From Candidatus Gastranaerophilales bacterium (GTDB lineage: Bacteria > Cyanobacteriota > Vampirovibrionia > Gastranaerophilales > Gastranaerophilaceae), in the NCBI GenBank assembly GCA_944323035.1, contig CALUQY010000019.1, positions 1 through 34,767 of the forward strand: a stretch of DNA of 34,767 bases, read 5' to 3'. Under the pieces are notes generated by a model that worked only from the letters and a program-made list of their open reading frames with translations, was not told the DNA's origin and ran no database searches. Position 1 is the first letter of the stretch, and each line of letters starts with the position of its first letter. Shown one piece after another: positions 1-5,902 of this stretch. A program made the translations under genes and the position numbers.

Positions 1-29
1 CAAGTAATTACACTTCTCTGTTTTTTCAT
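1..29 (-). CDS. 5' end of a gene leaving the window (probable prepilin-like cassette)
   Basis: Only nine codons plus two bases are visible, starting MKKQRSVIT. The ATG at 29-27 follows a ribosome binding site (GAAAGGATGGAAAA) nearly identical to the one before the prepilin-like gene whose ATG is at 15231, and the residues resemble that gene's MKNRRVSIL start. The same promoter and leader lie upstream (54-268). By analogy this is another prepilin-like gene read leftwards. Its body, and whether it carries a G-run, cannot be seen. Confidence 0.45.
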
Positions 30-53
30 TTTTCCATCCTTTCTTTTTGTTCC

Positions 54-268
54 GTTGGGCTGGAAAGCCCAACCTACATTCTTGTTAATTAGTTAATCAG
101 TTAATTAGGATTATGGAATTTTACCCGGGTTCATTTTCTGCCATTTCGGTCATATCCCTTATTAACTTATTAACTGATTAACCTATTAACTTTTCTTGTC
201 CATTTGGCCATAACGACTTATTGCCCTATTGCCTTATTCATTATGTACCATGTTTGCTATTTAGTCAA
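54..268 (-). repeat. Prepilin-cassette leader, copy 1
   Basis: This copy reads leftwards. In transcription order it has the promoter, GGCAATAA-type octamers (218-241), a first conserved core, four octamers of the GTTAATNN type (159-190), a second conserved core of about 50 bases (108-158), three octamers in the opposite orientation (84-107), and a GTTGGGCT/AGCCCAAC hairpin (54-73). The two GTTAAT arrays can pair into a long imperfect stem. Copies 2 (3940-4179) and 3 (15252-15463) share the order; copy 4 (34323-34554) is a variant. Confidence 0.8.
240..268 (-). promoter_or_regulatory. Sigma-70-type promoter of prepilin leader copy 1
   Basis: On the minus strand TTGACT (268-263) and CATAAT (245-240) are separated by 17 bases. 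The same pair recurs in the other three leader copies. Transcription would start near 233, leaving an untranslated leader of about 200 bases before the ATG at 29. Confidence 0.65.
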
Positions 269-305
269 GACCGATAGCACTGATTCCATATATAGAGGCC
301 ACTCA

Positions 306-337
306 GCAAAAAAGCTCCCTTGCGGGAGCTTTTTTGC
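306..337 (-). terminator. Rho-independent terminator after the 346-1263 gene
   Basis: There is a perfect 14-bp stem (GCAAAAAAGCTCCC and its complement) with a TTGC loop. T-runs lie on both strands, so it can act in either direction. It sits 8 bases beyond the stop codon at 346. A degenerate duplicate lies at 4222-4243. Confidence 0.85.
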
Positions 338-345
338 TTTAATCT

Positions 346-1263
346 CTACGCGTTATGTGAACGAAGCTTTAGTGCCATTGCATTTTTAGCTTTTTCATTA
401 TTTATGCGTCTTTGATTGATAATGTCCATTTGCAAATCTTTAATATCTTTAAAGTTTTGGGCTGCGACTTTGTTCTTTTGTGCGCTGTGGTCAAATGCGT
501 GAGCCAACGCTCCAACGACAACCGCAAACGGTGCCAGGGCTAATGCATATTTACCGACGCTCTTCAGTGAAGAAGGCGTATTTTGCGCTATACTTCTACA
601 GCCAGATGCTAAAGAATCAACAAATGAATTTTTATTAAATTTTTCACCGAATTTCGTCATATTCTTTTGCATATTAACAACTGTTTTTGATGAAATTTTG
701 TCTGTTAAAGCAGAAATACCTTTCGGGATATAATGAGCAGCTGCGAACGCTGCACCAATAGTTGCGAGCATGGTTGTACCCGGATGTTTTCTTTCAAAGT
801 TTCTAACGCCTTCAGAGGCTTTAGAAGCTTCTCTTTTGGCAAGTACAGTACCGTCAACGATTGCGAAAAGTCCTGCAAGGCTAAGAGCGCCCGCAAGTCC
901 TACTGCGGTTCTGGCTGCTGCACCATTTAAATTTTTACCGACGGTCTTAAAGAATTTTGTTGTCAAACCCTTAGGCGCGCTTTCTGCGAGTTCAGCACCA
1001 ACCATTGCGCCATTCATACCACGCGATGCAATTGCGCTATTGATACCGCAAAGTACCGGAATTGAGGCAATTAAGCCATTAGAAATTTGCTGGTGTTTCT
1101 TGTCATTTGTCTGAATTGCCGCGCTCTGAACTGCAATTTCTCTGATTGATTTATCATCAAGCATCAAAATCGCGTCTTCCTGCTGCCTGATCATAGCTTC
1201 ACGTGCCTTACGGGCTCTTGATTTACCAAAATCCACACTATTATTTACGGCTTGAATTTGCAT
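346..1263 (-). CDS. Lineage-specific membrane protein, function unknown
   Basis: This is a 305-residue protein starting MQIQAVNNSVDFG. I chose the ATG at 1263 rather than the one at 1278 because GGAAGGTG lies at the right distance before it and itself overlaps the upstream ATG. Residues 1-60 are charged and probably helical. Several small, glycine- and alanine-rich hydrophobic stretches follow (roughly 60-85, 115-138, 165-180 and 240-262), then a basic, coiled-coil-like tail. There is no signal peptide. I recognise no family. Its style (short polar start, then glycine-zipper helices) resembles the products at 13241-13756, 30664-32385 and 32889-34292, which suggests a group of lineage-specific membrane proteins. 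Confidence 0.75.
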   Translation of the reverse strand: MQIQAVNNSVDFGKSRARKAREAMIRQQEDAILMLDDKSIREIAVQSAAIQTNDKKHQQISNGLIASIPVLCGINSAIASRGMNGAMVGAELAESAPKGLTTKFFKTVGKNLNGAAARTAVGLAGALSLAGLFAIVDGTVLAKREASKASEGVRNFERKHPGTTMLATIGAAFAAAHYIPKGISALTDKISSKTVVNMQKNMTKFGEKFNKNSFVDSLASGCRSIAQNTPSSLKSVGKYALALAPFAVVVGALAHAFDHSAQKNKVAAQNFKDIKDLQMDIINQRRINNEKAKNAMALKLRSHNA

Positions 1264-1288
1264 ATACACACCTTCCATTAGTTACTAT

Positions 1289-1317
1289 ATTATATCAGGA
1301 TAAAACCTGTGAGTAAA
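1289..1317 (-). promoter_or_regulatory. Promoter of the 346-1263 gene
   Basis: On the minus strand TTTACT (1317-1312), 17 bases, then TATAAT (1294-1289), with TGA directly before the -10 giving an extended -10. Confidence 0.7.
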
Positions 1318-1373
1318 TTTTTTTGCTAACATGATGAAAATTTGTTAAGAATTCGTTACAAAAAACCTGCATA

Positions 1374-1405
1374 GTTAATAGGTTAATTAGTTAATAAGTT
1401 AATAA
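1374..1405 (+). repeat. Octamer array, four units of GTTAATNN
   Basis: Four perfect 8-base steps are present: GTTAATAG, GTTAATTA, GTTAATAA, GTTAATAA. The opposing array NNATTAAC x3 is at 1599-1622. The two arms flank a dispersed repeat copy (1458-1577), so this looks like the inverted-array module of the prepilin leaders without a prepilin gene. Confidence 0.75.
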
Positions 1406-1457
1406 GGATTTTGACCAAATAGAAAAGAATGAATCCGGATTAATTCTTATAAACCTT

Positions 1458-1577
1458 AATAAAGCAGTTCTTCGTCGCCTGCTTGCCCTGCTCCCGCAGG
1501 TCAACCCGCGACTGCGCCGTCTAATACGCCACTCAAAAGGCTCGCTCACGTGCCTTATCGCGAGCCTTTCTCGGACA
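1458..1577 (-). repeat. Dispersed repeat family A, copy 1
   Basis: The ends AATAAAGCAGTTCT and TTTCTCGGACA are shared with 3662-3780 and 5629-5782, and in shortened form with 23413-23457. It contains an inverted repeat AAAGGCTCGC / GCGAGCCTTT. It encodes no protein of its own and has no terminal inverted repeats. It resembles a non-autonomous palindromic intergenic element. Confidence 0.75.
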
Positions 1578-1598
1578 ATTATCAGCAGCCAGAGGCTG

Positions 1599-1622
1599 CG
1601 ATTAACACATTAACTTATTAAC
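1599..1622 (+). repeat. Opposing octamer array, three units ending ATTAAC
   Basis: CGATTAAC, ACATTAAC and TTATTAAC lie in 8-base register and form the inverted partner of the array at 1374-1405. It ends 26 bases before the mtaB start and overlaps its promoter region. Confidence 0.65.
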
Positions 1623-1631
1623 TCGTATTTA

Positions 1632-1640
1632 TGCTATCAT
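1632..1640 (+). promoter_or_regulatory. Extended -10 promoter of mtaB
   Basis: TGC followed by TATCAT. The next 7 bases lead directly to the ATG at 1648, so the transcript would start at or next to the start codon. No ribosome binding site is visible. The arrangement closely matches the tsaD promoter. Confidence 0.5.
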
Positions 1641-1647
1641 AATCAAT

Positions 1648-2934
1648 ATGAAAAAATATTACATCCACACAATGGGGTGCAAATCTAACCAGTTTGAATC
1701 CTCAATAATTATAGAAAATCTTACTTCTAACGGGCTGGAACAGGTAAAAAGTATTGAAGAAGCCGATTATTTTATCCTGAACTCCTGTACTGTGACGCAC
1801 AAAAGCGACAATGAAGCGTTTTATCTTCTGCGCAGCGCAAAGCATAAAAACGCAGGAATTATCAATGTTTTAACAGGCTGCATTGCGCAGGTGGAAAAAG
1901 AAGAACTTTTGACGCGCGACTACATTGATTTTGTAATCGGGAATGATGAAAAATTAAACATTTTTGACTATATTTCAGGCAATGAGAAAATCGCGGCGGG
2001 CGATATTATGAATATGAAAGATTTTCATAAAATTGTGCTTTCAGATATGACAAAAACCCGTGCAAGCCTGAAAATTCAAGACGGGTGCGACAACCGCTGC
2101 ACCTACTGCATAATCCCGTTTGCGCGCGGCAAAAGCCGGAGCGCTGACAGCAAATTTATTATCGAACAAATAAACAATTTTGCAGACCACGGATTTAAGG
2201 AAATTGTGTTTACCGGAATTCATATCGGTCAATGGGGCAAAGATTTTGGTCTGGAGCTTTTAGACCTTTTGAAAGAAGTTGAAGAAAAAGCAAAAATCCA
2301 CCGCTACCGGCTTGGCTCTTTAAATCCGCTGGAAATTACTGACGAAATGCTTGAATTTTTATCGCATTCCGAAAAATTTGCACCGCACTTCCATCTTTCC
2401 CTGCAATCGGCCTGCAACAAGACGTTGCGTTCAATGAACCGTTTCTACACTGTAGAATTTTATCTTGAGCAGATTGAGCGGATAAATTCCATGTTCAAGC
2501 TGCCGTTTCTCGGAAGCGACATAATCGCGGGGTTTGCCGGCGAATCGGATGAGGATTTTGAAACCACGCGTCAAAATCTTGAAAAATCAGGTTTAAGCCA
2601 AATCCACACATTCCCGTATTCAGTTCGTCAGGGAACAGTCGGCGCAGCGCGTGAAGGACATGTTCCGGAAAGGGTAAAGGAAGAACGCGCCAATATTATC
2701 AAAGAGATTTCAAGACGCAAATATGATGAATTTGTCGCGAGAAACCTCGGCACCGTACACGAAATCCACGTTGAAAAACGCCCTCAAAAAGCCACGGGGC
2801 TTCTCAAAGGCGTTAGCGAAAATTATTTAACAATCGTGACCGACAGCAGGGATTTAAGCCTGACAAATACACTTCAAAAGGTTAAAATCACAGGCGTCAA
2901 AGACGGCCAAATCTACGGTGAGCTGACAACCTAG
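1648..2934 (+). CDS. mtaB: tRNA t6A37 methylthiotransferase MtaB
   Basis: This radical SAM enzyme adds a methylthio group to N6-threonylcarbamoyladenosine at position 37 of ANN-decoding tRNAs (t6A to ms2t6A). It has 428 residues, the usual length. The N-terminal methylthiotransferase domain has the three auxiliary-cluster cysteines C11 (TMGCKSN), C47 (LNSCTVT) and C78 (TGCIAQ). The radical SAM motif is C147-DNR-C151-TY-C154, followed by IIPFARGKSRS. A C-terminal TRAM-like region covers roughly 370-428. The family call (MtaB rather than MiaB or RimO) rests on the CxxxCxxC context and the TCTVTHKSD stretch. The start is the only ATG near the promoter, and no ribosome binding site is seen. Its stop overlaps that of the convergent XRE gene by four bases. 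TsaD, which helps make its t6A substrate, is encoded at 19174. Confidence 0.93.
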   Translation: MKKYYIHTMGCKSNQFESSIIIENLTSNGLEQVKSIEEADYFILNSCTVTHKSDNEAFYLLRSAKHKNAGIINVLTGCIAQVEKEELLTRDYIDFVIGNDEKLNIFDYISGNEKIAAGDIMNMKDFHKIVLSDMTKTRASLKIQDGCDNRCTYCIIPFARGKSRSADSKFIIEQINNFADHGFKEIVFTGIHIGQWGKDFGLELLDLLKEVEEKAKIHRYRLGSLNPLEITDEMLEFLSHSEKFAPHFHLSLQSACNKTLRSMNRFYTVEFYLEQIERINSMFKLPFLGSDIIAGFAGESDEDFETTRQNLEKSGLSQIHTFPYSVRQGTVGAAREGHVPERVKEERANIIKEISRRKYDEFVARNLGTVHEIHVEKRPQKATGLLKGVSENYLTIVTDSRDLSLTNTLQKVKITGVKDGQIYGELTT

Positions 2935-3179
2935 TGCGGCTTTTTCAAATTAACTTCCAGCTCTTTATCAAAATTAATCAGGTCATGCACCTTAACGCCT
3001 ATCCCATTTGCAATCCTTTCTAATGTTTCCAGACTTGGATTTCTCTCTAATCTTTCCAAACGGCCGATATAACTTGGGTCAACATCAAAAATCTCAGCAA
3101 GTTCTTCCTGCGATAAACCAAACTTTTTACGTAAGGTCTTTAGGCGATATGCAAACTTTTTCCCAATAGCACTTGACAT
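2931..3179 (-). CDS. Single-domain XRE-family transcription regulator
   Basis: This 82-residue protein is a lambda-repressor-like helix-turn-helix (residues about 11-68: LKTLRKKFGLSQEEL, then DPSYIGRLERLERNPS) plus a short acidic/basic tail. It has no second domain, so it probably dimerises on DNA and regulates itself or neighbours. It is divergent from the HAD gene at 3264, and its 3' end overlaps that of mtaB. A close relative lies at 21479-21703. The target is unknown; the 84-base divergent gap is the obvious place for an operator. Confidence 0.88.
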   Translation of the reverse strand: MSSAIGKKFAYRLKTLRKKFGLSQEELAEIFDVDPSYIGRLERLERNPSLETLERIANGIGVKVHDLINFDKELEVNLKKPH

Positions 3180-3186
3180 ATTGTGG

Positions 3187-3215
3187 AATATATGAGATAC
3201 TATGCCAGTAGTCCA
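3187..3215 (-). promoter_or_regulatory. Possible promoter of the XRE gene
   Basis: On the minus strand TGGACT (3215-3210), 17 bases, TATATT (3192-3187), then 7 bases to the ATG at 3179. This would give a leaderless message. The -35 is a partial match only. Confidence 0.4.
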
Positions 3216-3263
3216 GCGACAATAGTCCTGACAGATGGGCGGAATCGCACGAGGGGGAACATT

Positions 3264-3632
3264 ATGCGAACATTATTAATTGATTTAGACGGAGTTTTAA
3301 ACACCTACACGGGTAATTTTAACCCCGATTTCATTCCGCCAGTAAAAGAAGGCGCAAAAGAATTCCTAACAAACCTCGTCGACAACAACTACGAAATTAA
3401 AATATTCACCACCAGAGATAAATCGCTTGCCCGGAAGTGGCTCGAAGAAAACCAATTGTCACGATTCGTCACCGCAGTTACAAACACAAAAGACCCTGCC
3501 TTTTTAATAATTGATGACCGTTGCTTAACATTCAATGGAGATTATCAAAATACTTTAACTGAAATCAGAAAATTTTTACCCTGGTTTAAAAAACCAAATT
3601 TTATTAACACAAACACAGGAGGTACGGCGTAG
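3264..3632 (+). CDS. HAD-superfamily hydrolase
   Basis: This is a 122-residue protein. An upstream ATG at 3183 would add 27 residues, but GAGGGGGA just before 3264 and the immediate HAD motif settle the start at MRTLLIDLDGVLN. Motif I is DLDGV (nucleophile Asp and acid Asp at residues 7 and 9). Motif II is probably FTTRDK. Motif III is a Lys in the middle, and motif IV is IIDDR. The protein is compact with no cap domain visible, as in small nucleotide or polynucleotide phosphatases of the NagD/5'-nucleotidase-like group; the substrate cannot be assigned. It is transcribed divergently from the XRE regulator. Confidence 0.85.
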   Translation: MRTLLIDLDGVLNTYTGNFNPDFIPPVKEGAKEFLTNLVDNNYEIKIFTTRDKSLARKWLEENQLSRFVTAVTNTKDPAFLIIDDRCLTFNGDYQNTLTEIRKFLPWFKKPNFINTNTGGTA

Positions 3633-3642
3633 TACCTCCTGT
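3615..3642 (+). terminator. Hairpin terminator overlapping the HAD stop codon
   Basis: A perfect 11-bp stem (ACAGGAGGTAC / GTACCTCCTGT) has a 6-base loop. The TAG stop (3630-3632) spans the loop and the first base of the 3' arm. The T-rich stretch after it is broken by C residues. The left arm also carries an AGGAGG sequence. Confidence 0.7.
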
Positions 3643-3661
3643 TCTCTTTATCTTTCCAACT

Positions 3662-3780
3662 AATAAAGCAGTTCTCCGCCACTTCCGCCCCGCTGAACCG
3701 CGGGTCGCGCGTGGCTACGCTGTCTAATACGCCACTCAAAAGGCTCGCTCACGTTCCTTATCGCGAGCCTTTCTCGGACA
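3662..3780 (-). repeat. Dispersed repeat family A, copy 2
   Basis: It has the same ends and internal AAAGGCTCGC inverted repeat as copy 1. It lies 13 bases beyond the stop codon of the prepilin remnant at 3794, exactly where the rest of that gene is missing. Confidence 0.8.
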
Positions 3781-3793
3781 TATAAACTGCCTG

Positions 3794-3926
3794 TTAATAA
3801 ATTTGCGTGTTCCATGTGCGCTCGTTTATGTTGCCGGTAAGTGACGGAAGCGTTATCGCTGCAACCACACCGATTATCGTCAGGGATAATAATATCTCTG
3901 CCATTGTGAACGCTGACCGCCGGAAC
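3794..3926 (-). pseudogene. Truncated prepilin N-terminus
   Basis: Reading leftwards, the frame gives FRRSA then FTMAEILLSLTIIGV, VAAITLPSLTGN, INERTWNTQIY and a stop. This is the prepilin cleavage site (Ala before Phe, Glu at +5) and the complete hydrophobic helix, cut off after about 38 mature residues. It lacks the ATG, ribosome binding site and G-run of the intact cassettes. The leader hairpin (3940-3959) is joined almost directly to the RRSAF segment. It is a deletion remnant, though a short helix-only peptide from an upstream TTG cannot be excluded. Confidence 0.8.
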
Positions 3927-3939
3927 TTTCTTTTGTTCC

Positions 3940-4179
3940 GTTGGGCTGGCAAGCCCAACCTACTTTTTCTTGTTAATAGTTAATGAGTTAATAAGTTAAT
4001 TAGGGTTATGGGATTTTACCCCGGGTTTATTTTCTTCATTTCGGTCATATTCCTTATTAACTTTTTAACCTATTAACTTATTAACTTATATCTTCCATTC
4101 GGCCATAACAACTTATTGCCCTATTGCCTTATTTACTTATTGCCTCTTCCATTATGTAACATGTTTTCTATTTAGTCAA
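3940..4179 (-). repeat. Prepilin-cassette leader, copy 2
   Basis: It has the same order as copy 1: promoter, TATTGCC-type octamers (about 4110-4145), GTTAAT arrays in both orientations (about 3966-3998 and 4052-4090) around the conserved core, and the GTTGGGCT/AGCCCAAC hairpin (3940-3959). Homology to copy 1 continues upstream of the promoter into the terminator region, so the duplicated unit included the end of the preceding gene. Confidence 0.8.
4151..4179 (-). promoter_or_regulatory. Promoter of prepilin leader copy 2
   Basis: On the minus strand TTGACT (4179-4174), 17 bases, CATAAT (4156-4151). It is intact although the gene it served is a remnant. Confidence 0.6.
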
Positions 4180-4221
4180 GACCGATAGCACGGATTCCAT
4201 ATATAGAGGCCACTCAGTGGC

Positions 4222-4243
4222 AAGGCTCCCTTGCGGGAGTTTT
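4222..4243 (+). terminator. Degenerate terminator hairpin, duplicate of 306-337
   Basis: AAGGCTCCC and GGGAGTTTT pair around TTGC with two G-U pairs on the plus strand, followed by T residues. On the minus strand, where the acyltransferase operon ends at 4252, only five central pairs are perfect. It is therefore a weaker terminator for the operon than its duplicate is for its own gene. Confidence 0.45.
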
Positions 4244-4251
4244 TTATAAAT

Positions 4252-4956
4252 TTATACCGGAACTTTTTCCTCTGAATGAACCGGTTTTGGCATAATTTCT
4301 GTATATTCTGCGTGTTCGGAGATTGCCTTACTCCATTGATACAAAATCTCTTCCGTATCAAGTTCATAAGATATCGGTTTGCAAATATGAAGCGACACAT
4401 TTTTCTTTTGCTTCGGATTATTTTTATCCGGATAACCGTCCCATTTACCAATCGCAACCGGTACTATATCAGCTTTGGCTTTTTTAGCTATTACTACAAA
4501 ACCGCGTTTTAAATCATCAAGTTTCCCGTAAGGACGTGTTCCGCCTTGAGGGAAAACCCCCAGCGACCAGCTTGTACTCAAAATATCTTTAACAGTTTTA
4601 AACGTTGCTATTTCCGGTTTTTCTCTGTCAACGGCAAAAGCGCCGAGGCGTTTGACAAGCCAGTTTCTTTTATCTGTTTTTTCAAACAGTTCTTTTTTTG
4701 CCATATAAGCAACAGGTCGCATAACCGCCAGAGTAACCATAGGCGGATCAAGTTCTGAAACGTGGTTGGCTGCATAGATAAGTTTATTTGCCTTTTGATG
4801 TTTAGGCAAATTTTCACGACCGGTAATCGTGTAGTTATAGTACTTATTCATAAACGGGATTACCATAAAGTAGATTACACCATAATAAAATATGGTTCTG
4901 AAAATATTGTACTCCCGAGCATATCTTCTGTTAAAATTTCTAGGCTGTTTTCCCAC
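4252..4956 (-). CDS. plsC: 1-acyl-sn-glycerol-3-phosphate acyltransferase (PlsC family), second of a tandem pair
   Basis: The family transfers an acyl chain to position 2 of lysophosphatidic acid at the inner membrane. This product has 234 residues. I chose a GTG start at 4956 (MGKQPRNFNRRYAREYN): GAGGA lies 8 bases before it, and the resulting N-terminus aligns with that of the upstream paralogue (MAKEKRNYSKRDASEFN). An ATG at 4971 would add five residues. A hydrophobic segment covers about 22-42. The catalytic motif is NHVSELD, then GAFAVDREK and FPQGGTR (substrate motif; one Gly more than the paralogue's FPQGTR). It lies four bases after the upstream gene, so the two are co-transcribed and probably translationally coupled. 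Confidence 0.85.
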   Translation of the reverse strand: MGKQPRNFNRRYAREYNIFRTIFYYGVIYFMVIPFMNKYYNYTITGRENLPKHQKANKLIYAANHVSELDPPMVTLAVMRPVAYMAKKELFEKTDKRNWLVKRLGAFAVDREKPEIATFKTVKDILSTSWSLGVFPQGGTRPYGKLDDLKRGFVVIAKKAKADIVPVAIGKWDGYPDKNNPKQKKNVSLHICKPISYELDTEEILYQWSKAISEHAEYTEIMPKPVHSEEKVPV

Positions 4957-4960
4957 TTTT

Positions 4961-5608
4961 TCATTCCTCATACTTAAATCCGGTCAGCTTTTCTATTGAT
5001 GCAATCCAGCTTTTAACCATATCTTCCACATTATCACTGTAAGGTATTACCTCACCTATTTTAACAATTATTTTACCGGAAAAAGGCAATTTTTTCTTTT
5101 CCTGCGTACCAAGTATACCTATTGGTAAAATCCCGCATTTAGTAACTTTAGCAAGGTTTGCGAACCCCTTGGAAACATTTTTAATAACGCCGTATTCACC
5201 GCGTGTTCCCTGCGGGAAAAGCCCCAGAACCCAATCGGTTTTTTTAATTGACATTGCAGTTTTAATCGTAGACGCGCCGAGTTTTTCGCGATTTACCGCG
5301 AATGCACCGAGCCAGTCCATCCACCAGCGCAGCAGGGGTTTGTCAAAAAGTTCCTTCTTCGCCATAAAGCTTACGCGTCTTGGCAATATCGCACACAAAA
5401 GCGGCGGGTCAAGATTAGAAAGGTGGTTTGCGCAGACTATGTATTCATTATCCTCAGGAACATTTTCCCTGCCGTAAACCTCCAGCCTGTAGACGACTTT
5501 ATACCAGAACATATAAATCCAACCGCACACTAAAATCTGCCAGAAGGTTCTGAACTTATTAAATTCGGATGCGTCACGTTTGGAGTAATTTCTTTTTTCT
5601 TTTGCCAA
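4961..5608 (-). CDS. plsC: 1-acyl-sn-glycerol-3-phosphate acyltransferase (PlsC family), first of a tandem pair
   Basis: This is a 215-residue acyltransferase. The frame is open to an ATG at 5794, but the 62 extra residues are translated dispersed repeat (5629-5782). The real start is a TTG at 5608, with AGAGGTG six bases before it and a product (MAKEKRNYSKRD) that aligns with its downstream paralogue. A membrane segment covers about residues 20-40. NHLSNLD is the His/Asp catalytic motif, FMAKKELF is conserved, then GAFAVNREK and FPQGTRGEYG (phosphate binding). The pair arose by tandem duplication. The two may differ in acyl or acceptor preference, but the sequence does not tell. Confidence 0.88.
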   Translation of the reverse strand: MAKEKRNYSKRDASEFNKFRTFWQILVCGWIYMFWYKVVYRLEVYGRENVPEDNEYIVCANHLSNLDPPLLCAILPRRVSFMAKKELFDKPLLRWWMDWLGAFAVNREKLGASTIKTAMSIKKTDWVLGLFPQGTRGEYGVIKNVSKGFANLAKVTKCGILPIGILGTQEKKKLPFSGKIIVKIGEVIPYSDNVEDMVKSWIASIEKLTGFKYEE

Positions 5609-5628
5609 GATAAACACCTCTTTAAACT

Positions 5629-5782
5629 TGTCCGAGAAAGGCTCGCGATAAGGAACGTGGTGTGAATGAGTTGCGTAGCAACTCCCGCTCACGCAAGCGA
5701 GCCTTTTGAGTGGCGTATTAGACAGCGCAGCCGCCAACGGCTCGCGGTTCAGCGAGGCGGTGCGGCGGAGAACTGCTTTATT
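5629..5782 (+). repeat. Dispersed repeat family A, copy 3 (inside a 5' UTR)
   Basis: This copy is longer than copies 1 and 2 by an insertion near the internal inverted repeat (AAAGGCTCGC / GCGAGCCTTT). It sits between the acyltransferase promoter (5786-5813) and the TTG start at 5608, so nearly all of the operon's untranslated leader is repeat. It is open in the gene's frame and gives a false 62-residue N-terminal extension. Confidence 0.8.
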
Positions 5783-5785
5783 CAT

Positions 5786-5813
5786 ATTATACACAAAATT
5801 TTGTTTTTGTCAT
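5786..5813 (-). promoter_or_regulatory. Promoter of the plsC pair
   Basis: On the minus strand ATGACA (5813-5808), 16 bases, TATAAT (5791-5786). Transcription would begin just inside the dispersed repeat. Confidence 0.6.
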
Positions 5814-5859
5814 TAGTTAATCATTTTTTCTTTATATTATGAAAAAATATTTTACTTTG

Positions 5860-5868
5860 TGTTATAAT
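5860..5868 (+). promoter_or_regulatory. Extended -10 promoter of the phosphohexomutase gene
   Basis: TGT followed by a consensus TATAAT, with no convincing -35. It gives a leader of about 28 bases to the ATG at 5903. Confidence 0.5.
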
Positions 5869-5902
5869 TTTTCAAGAAATTAGAAAAAGGGAGATGTGAT
5901 AT

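Noticed and set aside
770-1114. 114-codon plus-strand ORF
   Set aside because: It lies wholly inside the 346-1263 gene on the other strand, and its low-complexity product fits an antisense shadow.
1458-1577. Insertion sequence
   Set aside because: No transposase frame, terminal inverted repeats or obvious target duplication. It is at most a non-autonomous element.
3183-3263. 27-residue N-terminal extension of the HAD protein
   Set aside because: No ribosome binding site at 3183, the sequence does not resemble the family, and a strong site precedes 3264.
5609-5794. N-terminal 62-residue extension of the first PlsC protein
   Set aside because: It is translated dispersed repeat, found also at 1458 and 3662. 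A TTG with a ribosome binding site and paralogue alignment mark the real start.
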